A stretch of 64,000 bases of DNA from the NCBI RefSeq assembly GCF_014897705.1, contig NZ_JABUXV010000004.1, positions 226,053-290,052 of the forward strand, in the 5' to 3' direction. The notes under the pieces are model-generated. The model worked only from the letters and a program-made list of their open reading frames with translations. It was not told where the DNA came from and made no database searches. The DNA is from Brachybacterium sp. FME24 (GTDB lineage Bacteria; Actinomycetota; Actinomycetes; Actinomycetales; Dermabacteraceae). Numbering within the stretch: the first letter of the stretch is position 1; each line of letters starts with the position of its first letter. Positions 18,058-27,081 of the stretch are shown here, piece after piece. Made by a program: the position numbers and the translations under genes.

Positions 18058-19307
18058 GCGGTGCCTCCCTCGGCAGGGCTGGTGGGGCCGGTGGGGCCGG
18101 TGGCAAGGGTGCGCGCGTACAGCGCGGCGAGGGTCTCGGCGGCGGCCTCCCAGGTGCGGGTGGCGGCGAACTCGCGGGCGGAGCGGACTGCGCTGGCGTA
18201 GCCCTCGGCGTCACCCAGCAGGGACTGGACCGCTTCGGCCCAGATATCTGGATCGCGGCTGCTCAGCACCAGACCCTCGGGGCCGATGGCCTCCTGCACG
18301 CCTCCGGCGCAGCGCCAGGCGACGACCGGGGTACCGCTGGCCTGCGCCTCGAGAGCGACCAGACCGAAGGTCTCGGACCAACTGGTCAGCAGAAGAGCTC
18401 CCGCGCAGCGCATCTCCTCGGCGAGTTCATCGCGGCCGAGCGAACCGACGAATTCGACACGGTCCTCGATGCCCAGGGCGCGGGCACGCGCCGTGAGCTC
18501 CTCGAGGTAGTGCTGGAAGTCCTGGGAGACGCCCCCGGCGAGGACCAGCCTGGCCCCGAGCGCCGGATCGAGATGGGAGAGCACCTCCAGGGCGAGGTCG
18601 GGGGCCTTCAGCGGCTGCAACCGGGCGGTGAACAGGAGAGTCGGGCGGCGTCGACGCTCGTCGACGTCGGCGCAGGGGCGGAATCGATCCACGTCCACCC
18701 CTGGACGGACGACGCTGAGACGTTCTCCCGGCACGCCGTAGCGCTCGCTGATGGTGCGGGCCTCCGCCTCGGAGACCGCGACCACGAGCTCGGACCCGGT
18801 GGCGACGAACTGCTCCCCGGGGATGCGACCGGCGGATTCGGCGGGCTCACCGGCATCAAGGGTCCCGGCGCCGTCCGGGGCGGCGACGGAGTGGAACGAC
18901 TGCAGATGGGGCAGGCCCAGCTCTCGCGCGACCGGGAGGGCAGCGACGCCGCTGAACCAGTGGTGGGAGTGGACGAGGTCGTAGGAGCCGTCGGCGAGGA
19001 TCCCGTGCAGGGCGTCGCGGAAGGGGGAGATCGCCTGCTCCATGTCGCTCTTGGCGAGCGGCGCGGCCGGCCCTGCGTCGAGATGGTGCAGCCGGATCCG
19101 CTCGGAGACGTCGACCATGGCAGGGGAGTCCGGGTCGCGGCGGCGCGTGAACAGGTCGACGTGATGGCCGAGCCCGGCCAGGGCCCGGGTCTGTTCCAGG
19201 ACCACGACGTTCATGCCCCCGGCGTCGGCGCCACCGGGCTCCTCGAGAGGAGAGGTGTGCAGGGAGATCGCGGCGATGCGCAAGGGAGCGACAGGCATGC
19301 CCGACAT
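18054..19307 (-). CDS. mshA: D-inositol-3-phosphate glycosyltransferase MshA
   Basis: 417 aa GT4 glycosyltransferase; starts at 19307 or the nearby ATG at 19298. The N-terminal ISLHTSPLEEPGGADAGGMNVVV is the MshA signature. LFTARLQPLKAPDL and SWSETFGLVALEAQASGTPVVA form the nucleotide-sugar site. MshA transfers GlcNAc from UDP-GlcNAc to inositol-1-phosphate, the first committed step of mycothiol synthesis. It is the promoter-proximal gene of the mshA-mshB pair. Confidence 0.92.
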   Translation of the reverse strand: MSGMPVAPLRIAAISLHTSPLEEPGGADAGGMNVVVLEQTRALAGLGHHVDLFTRRRDPDSPAMVDVSERIRLHHLDAGPAAPLAKSDMEQAISPFRDALHGILADGSYDLVHSHHWFSGVAALPVARELGLPHLQSFHSVAAPDGAGTLDAGEPAESAGRIPGEQFVATGSELVVAVSEAEARTISERYGVPGERLSVVRPGVDVDRFRPCADVDERRRRPTLLFTARLQPLKAPDLALEVLSHLDPALGARLVLAGGVSQDFQHYLEELTARARALGIEDRVEFVGSLGRDELAEEMRCAGALLLTSWSETFGLVALEAQASGTPVVAWRCAGGVQEAIGPEGLVLSSRDPDIWAEAVQSLLGDAEGYASAVRSAREFAATRTWEAAAETLAALYARTLATGPTGPTSPAEGGTA

Positions 19308-19407
19308 CCTAGGCGGGCTGGAAGGGTGGCTTGTGTTCGCCCGTGACGAAACATAAGGCGTCCTGGGTCACGGGAAGTTGAAACAGTCACCAGAGTCATA
19401 GAGCCTG

Positions 19408-20013
19408 ATGGTCATGGATACGGCGGAGAAGGTGGATTGGGCGGCACTGAACGTCCACGCGGCGGGCCGCCCTGCCCGCCGCCTCGTGGCGAAGGCGATC
19501 GCGGCGGCCGGTGGTGACCGACATCCTGGCGTCGTCCTGGACCTCGGGGCCGGCGCCGGTGCCGATTCCCTGCAGTTCGCGCGGCGCGGCTGGACCGTGC
19601 ACGCGTATGACACCGACGACACCTTGGCCGGCCGCCTCGTCGAGAACGAGCGCATGTCCGGCTCGGTGCAGTTCCATCACACGGACATCGCCGAGGTCGA
19701 AGCCTTCCCGGCCGCGCAGATCGTGTATTCGACCTACACCTTGGGGCTGCTGGGGCCGGCGGCCCTGGCGGAGACCTGGACGAAGCTGGTCGACGCGCTG
19801 CCGCGCGGCGGCGTGATGGCGGTGGATCTGTTCGGCACGAACGACACCTGGGCGGATCGCGCGGATATCGCGACCCTGCCGCTCGAGGACATCGACGCGA
19901 TGTTCCGCGGCTTCCAGATCATCGACCGCACCGTGCGCGATGAGGACGGTCGCTTCCTCGCCGACAAGAAGCACTGGCACGTCATCACGACACTCGCCCG
20001 GAAGCTGAGCTGA
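19408..20013 (+). CDS. Class I SAM-dependent methyltransferase
   Basis: 201 aa. Motif I is GVVLDLGAGAGADSLQFARRG, and the acidic residue of motif II is in VHAYDTDD. The substrate is unknown. Its 3' end overlaps the convergent FAD monooxygenase gene by 29 bp. No operon partner is seen. Confidence 0.85.
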   Translation: MVMDTAEKVDWAALNVHAAGRPARRLVAKAIAAAGGDRHPGVVLDLGAGAGADSLQFARRGWTVHAYDTDDTLAGRLVENERMSGSVQFHHTDIAEVEAFPAAQIVYSTYTLGLLGPAALAETWTKLVDALPRGGVMAVDLFGTNDTWADRADIATLPLEDIDAMFRGFQIIDRTVRDEDGRFLADKKHWHVITTLARKLS

Positions 20014-21094
20014 CCTCTTCCGGGCTGGCGAGCCTGCCCAGGCCGCTGAGCAGTCCATCTCGCAGGGCGGCGCGCTCCTGCATCATCGCCACGCGGAGCA
20101 GGGCGCCGGAACCGATCCGCCAGCCCTGGCCCGGGAGCGTGCGGCGCAGCGCGTAGGTGCGCAGAGCCGATCTCACGGTCCTGGAGGGATCGTCGCGCGC
20201 GGACTCTGTGCGGAGCGCGTCCGCGAGGGCGACCGCATCCTCGAGCGCCGTGTTCGCCCCGTGCCCCAAGTTCGGCGCCATCGCGTGGGCGGCGTCCCCG
20301 AGCAGCACCACGTTCTCCCGGACCGGGGTCACCAGCGGCGCGGTATGGATCCCGTGGACCGAGGTGGCTTCGGGTCGTGCCGCCGCGAGGACGGCATCGA
20401 TCGGAGTGCGGCGGTTCCCGACTCTCGTGCGCAGGTGCTCGAGGTCTGCCTGCACCGAGGCTGTGCGATGTTCCGGGATGCAGGCGAACCAGTTCGTGCC
20501 GCCACTGTCGGCCGGGTCGTGGCTGTTCGCGAGTGGCGTGATGCCGAACAGCCAGCCGCCTCCCCAGGTCTCGGAGACCTCTGGCGGGGCGATGCCGGCG
20601 GTGCCGCGCAGCACGGTCACACCGTGCGACCGTGCTGCGGTGCGGCCGGGCCATCCGGAGCGGCGCACGAGGGAATGCACGCCATCGGCGCCGAGGAGCA
20701 GATCGGCGTCCTCGCGCAGCGGGCGCACGTCAGCGATTCGGCGCTGGGTCCGTCGCACCTGCTCCGGGACGGCCTCCTGCAGGATCCGCACGAGATCGGA
20801 ACGCGCCACGAGGAGGGCGTCTCCCGCGGGAAGGGTCGCGAGCACGCGGCCGTCTCGTCCGTGGACGGTTCCGCTGCGCGGAGAGGCGGAGACTCGCTGG
20901 ACGGCGTCCAGAACCCCGAGCTGGTCCATCGCGCGCTGTGCGGACGCGAATATGCCCAGGGCTGTCCCTACGGAGGGGACCTCGAAGAGCTCGTCGATCA
21001 GCTCGACGTGATGACCATCGGCGGCCAGAGCGATCGAGGCCGAGAGACCGGCCACGCCCGCGCCGAGGACCCGGATCCTCAGGGGTGGGGGCAT
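19985..21094 (-). CDS. FAD-dependent aromatic-type monooxygenase
   Basis: 369 aa. The ATG at 21094 is preferred because AAGGAG stands 6 nt upstream. It has the N-terminal dinucleotide fold RVLGAGVAGLSASIALAADGH and the second FAD motif LLGDAAHAMAPNLGHGANTALED of the salicylate/kynurenine hydroxylase class (group A flavoprotein). It would hydroxylate a small, probably aromatic substrate using NAD(P)H and O2; the substrate is unknown. Its 5' part is overlapped in another frame by the run-on of the HNH gene upstream. Confidence 0.88.
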   Translation of the reverse strand: MPPPLRIRVLGAGVAGLSASIALAADGHHVELIDELFEVPSVGTALGIFASAQRAMDQLGVLDAVQRVSASPRSGTVHGRDGRVLATLPAGDALLVARSDLVRILQEAVPEQVRRTQRRIADVRPLREDADLLLGADGVHSLVRRSGWPGRTAARSHGVTVLRGTAGIAPPEVSETWGGGWLFGITPLANSHDPADSGGTNWFACIPEHRTASVQADLEHLRTRVGNRRTPIDAVLAAARPEATSVHGIHTAPLVTPVRENVVLLGDAAHAMAPNLGHGANTALEDAVALADALRTESARDDPSRTVRSALRTYALRRTLPGQGWRIGSGALLRVAMMQERAALRDGLLSGLGRLASPEEVSSASGRVS

Positions 21095-22817
21095 GGGATG
21101 CTCCTTCATCGCGCAAGGCGGAGGGCTCGTGCGGCCCGGAGGGCTGCTTCGGTGTGCTCGAGCCTACTGCGGGAGCAGGCGGATCGGGATCGTCACCGGA
21201 GTCGACCGAAGCGATACGGCTCGGGGTGATCAGACGGGGCGTGGGGGACGCACCGTGCGCCCCGTGGGGGCTGCGCCAGGTCCACCCGGCCGATGGCGGC
21301 TCTGGGACGTCGGCGTGGGGCCCGTCAGCGATAGGCGCGGGAGGAACTGGGTCGGCAGCGGTCGAGGCGTAGGGCGTCGTCCCGATCCCGGCGTCAGAGT
21401 CAGGGCCAGCTGCTCGACTCCTCGGGGAAAGCGGTGAGAGAACCCAGAGCCCGAGTTCTTTGACCAGGTTGCAGCGCACGCACAGGCCCTGGCCGTTGTC
21501 GTAGCTCGTCGGCCCACCGCGGTGGTACGGCTCGGCATGGTCGATCTGACGGACGATCGCAGTGCACCACGGGGTGCGGCAGGTGGTGTCGCGCCACCGG
21601 ATCATGCGTGCGAGTCCGGCGGGGAAGGCTCGAGCGCGCGACTCCATGCCCACCAGCTCTCCAGTGCTCGGACTGGTGTAGAGCCGTCGGTAGAACGCGG
21701 TGACTGTCTCGTCGGGGTGATCCTGCTCGGGGCCGCGCAGAAAGCCCGGGGGAGTCCCGTGCAGGGTATCCGTGATGATGTGCGCCGGGATCGCGCCATA
21801 TCCCTCGAGCTGCGCGCATTCGGCATCGTTGTCGCGGCCCAGCAGTGCGGTATCGGTGATGACGATGCCGACGTCCATCCCGGGCGACCTGCGCGGGCTC
21901 TTTCCGCCCTCATCGGCTGGGGCTGCGCTGCTCAGCGCCGCATCCACCAGGAGATCTGCCTCGAGCGCGGGGACCGAGTCCTTGGCGCCGGCAGCACGCA
22001 GGGATTCCGCTCCGCGATGCAGCACCTGCATCACCCCGGCGGCGTCGACGCCGCGCAGGACGGCGCTCACGCGAGCCATGCCATCGGCCAGCGGCGTCAT
22101 CGTCACGTGCCGCGCCCGTGCGGCGCGCTCGGCCCGATCGCGGGACCTCTCGGGTTCGAGCTGTTGGATCATGTCCTGCACGTCGGAGCGGAGCCGGCGG
22201 TCCCCGGTACCCGTCAGTGCCCCGGGATCCTTGCAGACCTCTTCGTCGATGCTGGCGCAGGTAGCGGGGTCGGCCGCGGAGAGAGTGCTCGCCAGTGCAG
22301 CTGCCAACCGTTCCGGGATGCGCCCCTCCCAGAGTGCGTCGTGGACTCCCGGCAGGTTCTGGACCAGACGCCGAGCGGAGGCGAGGGAGAAGGACGACGC
22401 CGCCGGGGAGATCCGACGGGCGAGCCCGATCTCGTGCGCGGAGCCTTTGCCCAGCGCGTTCGGAGGGGCGTCTCGTTGCAGGTCCGCCTCGCGGATCCGC
22501 TGCTCGGCCCGGACCTGCCAGGTGGCCTCGACCGCGGCCAAGGACGAGCGGAGGTGGTCGAGCCCCCCGAGCACGGCCAGCGACTCCTCGGGAGAGCGCG
22601 GGGCGGTGCTTGCCAGAGGGTCTCGGACGGAGGTGGTCAGGGTGAATGCCCGGAGGGTGGCCGCGAGGATCTCGGCGATCGTCACACGGGCCTCGGGGCT
22701 CCCGTCGAAGGCGGCCAGTCGATCCGTGACGGCGCACAGGAGGTCACCGCTCGACGCAGCGCCCCCCGCACGGGGTGTCGCCTCGTCGGGATGATCTCCG
22801 GTGCCTGTCGTCTCCAT
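20730..22817 (-). CDS. DUF222/HNH endonuclease-domain protein with run-on C-terminus
   Basis: Starts at the ATG at 22817 (METTGTGDHPD) after a long unlikely upstream extension. A DUF222 helical region comes first, then an HNH domain (WRDTTCRTPWCTAIVRQIDHAEPYHRGGPTSYDNGQGLCVRCNLVKE), ending near 21400. These multicopy actinobacterial proteins are presumed nucleases of unclear role. The frame has no stop until 20730, so the formal product (695 aa) runs about 365 nt into the same-strand monooxygenase gene. The tail past about 21200 is low-complexity and probably does not reflect a conserved domain. Confidence 0.75.
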   Translation of the reverse strand: METTGTGDHPDEATPRAGGAASSGDLLCAVTDRLAAFDGSPEARVTIAEILAATLRAFTLTTSVRDPLASTAPRSPEESLAVLGGLDHLRSSLAAVEATWQVRAEQRIREADLQRDAPPNALGKGSAHEIGLARRISPAASSFSLASARRLVQNLPGVHDALWEGRIPERLAAALASTLSAADPATCASIDEEVCKDPGALTGTGDRRLRSDVQDMIQQLEPERSRDRAERAARARHVTMTPLADGMARVSAVLRGVDAAGVMQVLHRGAESLRAAGAKDSVPALEADLLVDAALSSAAPADEGGKSPRRSPGMDVGIVITDTALLGRDNDAECAQLEGYGAIPAHIITDTLHGTPPGFLRGPEQDHPDETVTAFYRRLYTSPSTGELVGMESRARAFPAGLARMIRWRDTTCRTPWCTAIVRQIDHAEPYHRGGPTSYDNGQGLCVRCNLVKELGLWVLSPLSPRSRAAGPDSDAGIGTTPYASTAADPVPPAPIADGPHADVPEPPSAGWTWRSPHGAHGASPTPRLITPSRIASVDSGDDPDPPAPAVGSSTPKQPSGPHEPSALRDEGASHAPTPEDPGPRRGRGRSLGLDRSGRRWSSRRADRRALRGPLRRDSPGHIRVRTARDGPARGSGRRPASLRLSAQRNRPRTRRPRARDPSRGRRPPRGAFRSRADPAGGRPGAGATDPAPNR

Positions 22818-23021
22818 TCTTCGAGCGTATTCATGCTCGACATGACGCGATAGGGCACCGAGGAATCTGTGGAAAATGTGGATGAGCTGGTGGAAAAGGC
22901 ACCACGGTGGAGGAACGGTCGGGGCAGCGGTGGACAGGTCCCACGCGGGTGACGCGCGGAGACGAGAGGCGCCGCGGCCGCGGCGCACGGGTGGGCTGAA
23001 GGGAGAAGGCTTGCTGCGGAC

Positions 23022-23035
23022 TGAACATCTGTTTA
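23022..23035. promoter_or_regulatory. Candidate TetR operator at the TetR-glycosyltransferase promoter
   Basis: TGAACATCTGTTTA is a near-perfect inverted repeat (TGAACA/TGTTTA, one mismatch, 2-bp spacer) in an AT-rich patch just before the tetR start. A -10-like TAGCAT (23034-23039) ends 6 nt before the GTG at 23046, so the mRNA may be leaderless. Confidence 0.6.
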
Positions 23036-23042
23036 GCATGAC

Positions 23043-23663
23043 GTGGTGTCCTCTTCCGATCCCTCCGCCTCATCAGCGCGCGACCGCATCAGGGACTCGG
23101 CCCTGGAACGGTTCGGCCGAGACGGAGTCAACCGGGTCACGATCCGCGCGATCGCCGCTGATGCAGGTGTCTCGCCCGCACTGGTCATCCATCACTTCGG
23201 TTCCAAGGAGTCCCTCCGCAAGGCTTGCGATGCCCACGTGGTGGCGCTGATACGCGGCGGGGATGATGCGGCTCCGGACCTCACCGCCATGCTCGAATCC
23301 GCGACGCCGGTGCGCCGATACCTCGCCCGGGCCCTCTTGGACGGCACGTCCGATGCCGCGGCGCTGTTCGACGAGATCGTCGAGCTGACGGCCGACTGGC
23401 TCGCCGACGGCGAGCGAGAAGGGTGGGTGCGGCATAGCGAGCAGCCGCACGCCCGAGCCGCCCTGTACGTCACGTGGCTGTTGGCGCCGCTGGCCTTCGA
23501 CACGCACCTCGCCCGCGTGCTCGGAGTCGCCGACCCCCACGGCATCGACGCGACCCTGCGTTTCGCCCCGGTGGCGCTCGACGTCTTCACCCACGGAATA
23601 TTCACCAGCGATCGAGAGCTCGAGGCGTGGCGCGCGGTCGGAAAGGAGCACGGCTCACCATGA
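23043..23663 (+). CDS. TetR-family transcriptional regulator
   Basis: 206 aa from GTG at 23043; the GTG at 23046 fits a leaderless transcript. The N-terminal HTH is RIRDSALERFGRDGVNRVTIRAIAADAGVSPALVIHHFGSKESLRKACDAHV, followed by a helical ligand-binding domain. It is coupled by an ATGA overlap to the glycosyltransferase gene. It probably represses its own operon through the inverted repeat at 23022-23035. Confidence 0.9.
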   Translation: MVSSSDPSASSARDRIRDSALERFGRDGVNRVTIRAIAADAGVSPALVIHHFGSKESLRKACDAHVVALIRGGDDAAPDLTAMLESATPVRRYLARALLDGTSDAAALFDEIVELTADWLADGEREGWVRHSEQPHARAALYVTWLLAPLAFDTHLARVLGVADPHGIDATLRFAPVALDVFTHGIFTSDRELEAWRAVGKEHGSP

Positions 23664-24928
23664 AGGCACTCATTTTCGCGCACGGCACCCGCGGTGACGT
23701 CCAGCCCTACGTCGCACTGGCCCACGCCCTCCAACAGTCCGGTCACGAGACCACACTCGCGGCGCCGAGCGGATCGGCCTCCCTCGCCGAGCCGTACGGG
23801 ATACCGTTCGCGCCCCTGGATGACAGCATGAACGAAGGCATGAATGACCCCGATGTTCGCAGCGCGATGGAGACGAACTACCGCGGCCTGCGCGGCAAGC
23901 TCACTGCATTCAAGCTCATGCGCCGCGCCGGGCCCGAGCTCAGGAAGGTTCTCGACGACATGGCGGCCGTACCGGCCACTGATGTGGATATCGTCGTCCA
24001 TCCGGTGAACTCGCCGATACAGCATCTCGCCGAGAAGCTCGGCGTACCCGCTGTGGCGGTCGGCCTGCAGCCGGGCTGGGTGCCGACCAGCGAGTTCTCG
24101 AATCCACTGCTCCCGTTCCGCATCCCGAAGCGGCTCAACCACGCCAGTTACCTGGCGACCCGCCTGGTCCTGTGGGCGCTGGTCCGATCCGGAGGACGCT
24201 GGCGCGCCGACACCCTCGGCCTGCCTCGCCGTCCGCATCAGAACGACGCCGTGCGCGCGCCGGACGGCACGCCGATCACGTTGCTGAATGCTTTCAGCGA
24301 ACACGTGCTGCCGGCACCGCCGAAGTATCCGACCTGGACTCACACGACCGGCTACTGGTTTCTGCCCGCCGCGGCCGACTGGGAACCTCCGGAGCAGCTG
24401 ACGACCTTCCTGGATGCCGGATCTCCACCGGTGTACATCGGATTCGGAAGTATGGCGGGACGAAATCCTGCGCGCATCGGCCGCATCGTCTCCGAGGCGG
24501 TCCACCGCGCTGATGTACGCGCCGTCCTCGTCACCGGATGGGGCGGGATCGACGCCGAACTCGACTCCGAGCGCTTGCTCGTCCTCGACCAGGCACCCCA
24601 CGATTGGCTGTTCCCGAGGACAGCAGCGATCGTGCATCACGGCGGAGGCGGCACCACGGGTGCGGCGCTGGCAGCGGGGCGCCCGCAGGTCGTCTGCCCG
24701 TTCATCGCCGACCAGCCGTTCTGGGCCAGCCGCATGACGGGGATCGGGGTGGCGCCCCCGCCGTTGCTTCAGCGTGATCTCACTGCGGACAACCTCGCCG
24801 CAGCCTTGCGCACTGCCACCGCCGATCAGTCGATGGCCACCACGGCGGCCGACGTCGGCGCGAAGATCCGTGGCGAGAACGGTGTCGCGACAGCCGTCGA
24901 GATTCTGGAGAGTCTGACCACTCGTTGA
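23660..24928 (+). CDS. GT1/UGT-type glycosyltransferase
   Basis: 422 aa. The N-terminus MKALIFAHGTRGDVQPYVALAHALQQSGHE and the C-terminal nucleotide-sugar motif VHHGGGGTTGAALAAGRPQVVCPFIADQPFWA place it in the sterol/natural-product glucosyltransferase group. Substrate unknown: macrolide-like inactivation, lipid glycosylation or pigment decoration are possible. AGGAG at 23644-23648 and the ATGA overlap tie translation to tetR. Confidence 0.9.
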   Translation: MKALIFAHGTRGDVQPYVALAHALQQSGHETTLAAPSGSASLAEPYGIPFAPLDDSMNEGMNDPDVRSAMETNYRGLRGKLTAFKLMRRAGPELRKVLDDMAAVPATDVDIVVHPVNSPIQHLAEKLGVPAVAVGLQPGWVPTSEFSNPLLPFRIPKRLNHASYLATRLVLWALVRSGGRWRADTLGLPRRPHQNDAVRAPDGTPITLLNAFSEHVLPAPPKYPTWTHTTGYWFLPAAADWEPPEQLTTFLDAGSPPVYIGFGSMAGRNPARIGRIVSEAVHRADVRAVLVTGWGGIDAELDSERLLVLDQAPHDWLFPRTAAIVHHGGGGTTGAALAAGRPQVVCPFIADQPFWASRMTGIGVAPPPLLQRDLTADNLAAALRTATADQSMATTAADVGAKIRGENGVATAVEILESLTTR

Positions 24929-25023
24929 CGCGACTGGACCACGATCAACCCCGACGCGCGGCATCCCGTCAGCATCTCGTGCGTTATGCTGCGCTCCCTG
25001 CGGTCACGCCCTGGGCCCCGTGC

Positions 25024-25665
25024 TCAATGCCCCAGCAGCGTCAGCACAGCGGTCACCCGGCGGTGCACGCTCGAGCTCTCGCTCAGGCCGAGCTTCGCGA
25101 ACAGCCGTTGCGTGTGCTTCTCCACCGCGCCGCCGCTGATGAACAGCCGCTCCGAGATCCCCGCATTCGTCAGACCTTCACCCATCAGCTCGAGCACCTC
25201 GCGCTCGCGCGCGGTGAGATCGTCCAGCGGCGTGCGCCGGCGCGAAGCGATCACCTGGCCGACGACGTCCGGGTCGATGGCCACGCCGCCGCCCGCGACC
25301 CGCTCGATCGATTCCAGGAATGCTCGGATGTCGAACACGCGGTCCTTCAGCAGATACCCCGTCGCGCTCGCGCCGGATTCGATGAGCTCGGTCGCATAAC
25401 TGACCACGACGTACTGGCTGAGCAGCACGATCGGGGCCTCGGGCCAGGACCTGCGGATCTCCTGCGCGGCTCGCAGTCCCTCATCGGTGTGGCTCGGGGG
25501 CATACGGATGTCCGAGATCACCAGGTCGGGCCGGAGCTCCAGGGCGCGCACCACCAGCTCGGTGCCGGTCGCAGCGGTCCCGGCCACGATGTGCCCGGCA
25601 TCCTCCAGCAGCAGCCGGAGGCCCTCGCGCAGCAGAGCGGAATCGTCGGCGATCAGGACGCGCAC
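25024..25665 (-). CDS. NarL/LuxR-type response regulator
   Basis: 213 aa. The receiver domain has the DD pair at 7-8, the phospho-acceptor Asp52 (VISDIRMP) and LLKDR with the conserved Lys. The C-terminal LuxR HTH lies at about 150-195 (LTAREREVLELMGEGLTNAGISERLFIS). It overlaps the sensor-kinase gene by 13 nt and is its cognate partner. The target genes are not evident from the surroundings. Confidence 0.94.
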   Translation of the reverse strand: MRVLIADDSALLREGLRLLLEDAGHIVAGTAATGTELVVRALELRPDLVISDIRMPPSHTDEGLRAAQEIRRSWPEAPIVLLSQYVVVSYATELIESGASATGYLLKDRVFDIRAFLESIERVAGGGVAIDPDVVGQVIASRRRTPLDDLTAREREVLELMGEGLTNAGISERLFISGGAVEKHTQRLFAKLGLSESSSVHRRVTAVLTLLGH

Positions 25666-26972
25666 GGGATCACCGCCTCGATCCGAGTGCCCTGGCCCGT
25701 TGGCGACTGCACGCTCAACCGGCCCTCGAGCGAGGCGACCCGACCGGCGAGCCCGGCCAGGCCGCCACCGGTGCGCATCTGCGCGCCGCCGCGTCCGTCG
25801 TCCTGGATGATCACCCGAGCATCATCGCCCATCCGGGCGACCTCCACGTGCACATGCTGCGCCCCTGAGTGCTTCGCGGCGTTCGTCAGGGCCTCCGAGA
25901 CGACGTAGTAGATCCCGATCTCGACATGCTCGGGAAGGTCCAGATCCGGGCTCTCGACAGAGGTCGGCAGGGGAGAGATCGCCGCGAGTTCGGTGAGGGC
26001 TGCGGCAAGACCTCGATCCACGAGGACCGGTGGGGCGATGCCCCGGGAGAGCCGGCGCAGGTCATCGAGGGTCAGGCCCAGCTGCTCCCGGGTCTCCCGG
26101 AGCACGGACTGTGCCTTCTCGGGGTCCTTGGCGGCCAGCATCTCGACCCGGGCGAGATCCATCGAGGCCCGCACCAGGCGCTGCTGCGGCCCGTCGTGGA
26201 GGTCACGCTCCAGGCGGCGCAGGGCAGTCGACTCCGCGGTGCGACCGGCTGCGCGGGACTCCTGGGTGCGCAGCAGACGCTGTTGGGACTCGTAGCGCGA
26301 GCTCAGCAGCCCGCGGGCGACGCCCTGATGCAATGCGGTCAGTCCGCGAATCAGCGGGCCCACGGTGAGCAGGAAGAAGAGCCCCGCGACGACCTGCATC
26401 CCGACGTCGACCGCGACAGCATATCGACCGGTGACACCGAACAGTTCACCCAGCCCGTTCACCTGCGAGGACGGCAGTACCTGCTCGAGGATCAAGGTGG
26501 CGACCGGGCCGCCGACCGTGGCGATCGCCCCGCCGATCCAGGCCAGGGCCAGCGGGAGGGTGATCAGCACCAGCAGGAAGTTCACCAGGATCCACAGGGC
26601 GTTCAGCCAGGACTGGGGGTCGGTGAGCGGAGTGAGCAGGCGGCGCGCTGGGCCGGCGCCGGCGGGAGCCAGCTTGGCGGCCGGGGTGGGCAGGTCGGTG
26701 CCGAGCACCGCGGAGTGGACGGCGCGCCCTGCGCTGGCGAAACCGCGCGCGACGAGCACGGCGAGGACGAGGATCGGCAGGCCGATCCAGACCACGACGG
26801 TGGGTGCTCCAGCGGCGAGCAGGGTGATCACCAGCGAGAAGCCGAGGACTCCGAGAGGGAGCGCGATGAGGACGTACGCGAGGAAGCGCCCGATCCGGGA
26901 GGCCCAACGGCCGATGGACCAGCGCCGCGAGGCATCGTTCCCGGCGGTCTGGGGAAGGGTCATGGTGTTCAT
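25653..26972 (-). CDS. Two-component sensor histidine kinase (HisKA_3)
   Basis: 439 aa. About four transmembrane helices in the first 210 residues form a membrane-embedded sensor region. The dimerisation domain has the phospho-acceptor His259 in ERDLHDGPQQRLV, followed by the HATPase (VSEALTNAAKHS, IQDDGRGG, GLAGLAGRV). Upstream starts at residues 1 and 4 are both possible. The signal is unknown. Operon with the response regulator. Confidence 0.93.
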   Translation of the reverse strand: MNTMTLPQTAGNDASRRWSIGRWASRIGRFLAYVLIALPLGVLGFSLVITLLAAGAPTVVVWIGLPILVLAVLVARGFASAGRAVHSAVLGTDLPTPAAKLAPAGAGPARRLLTPLTDPQSWLNALWILVNFLLVLITLPLALAWIGGAIATVGGPVATLILEQVLPSSQVNGLGELFGVTGRYAVAVDVGMQVVAGLFFLLTVGPLIRGLTALHQGVARGLLSSRYESQQRLLRTQESRAAGRTAESTALRRLERDLHDGPQQRLVRASMDLARVEMLAAKDPEKAQSVLRETREQLGLTLDDLRRLSRGIAPPVLVDRGLAAALTELAAISPLPTSVESPDLDLPEHVEIGIYYVVSEALTNAAKHSGAQHVHVEVARMGDDARVIIQDDGRGGAQMRTGGGLAGLAGRVASLEGRLSVQSPTGQGTRIEAVIPCAS

Positions 26973-27081
26973 GTCTCAACTCTGGTGCTGGATCCTCTTT
27001 CGTCCCATCCTGTCACCAGGCGTGGACCTGTCGGGCTGGCCCGACAGCCTCGCGGCCGGACGGCTCCGGGACAGGGTGACG

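Noticed and set aside
18608..19346. Possible small genes opposite mshA
   Set aside because: No ribosome-binding site, no domain, and fully antisense to a well-conserved glycosyltransferase.
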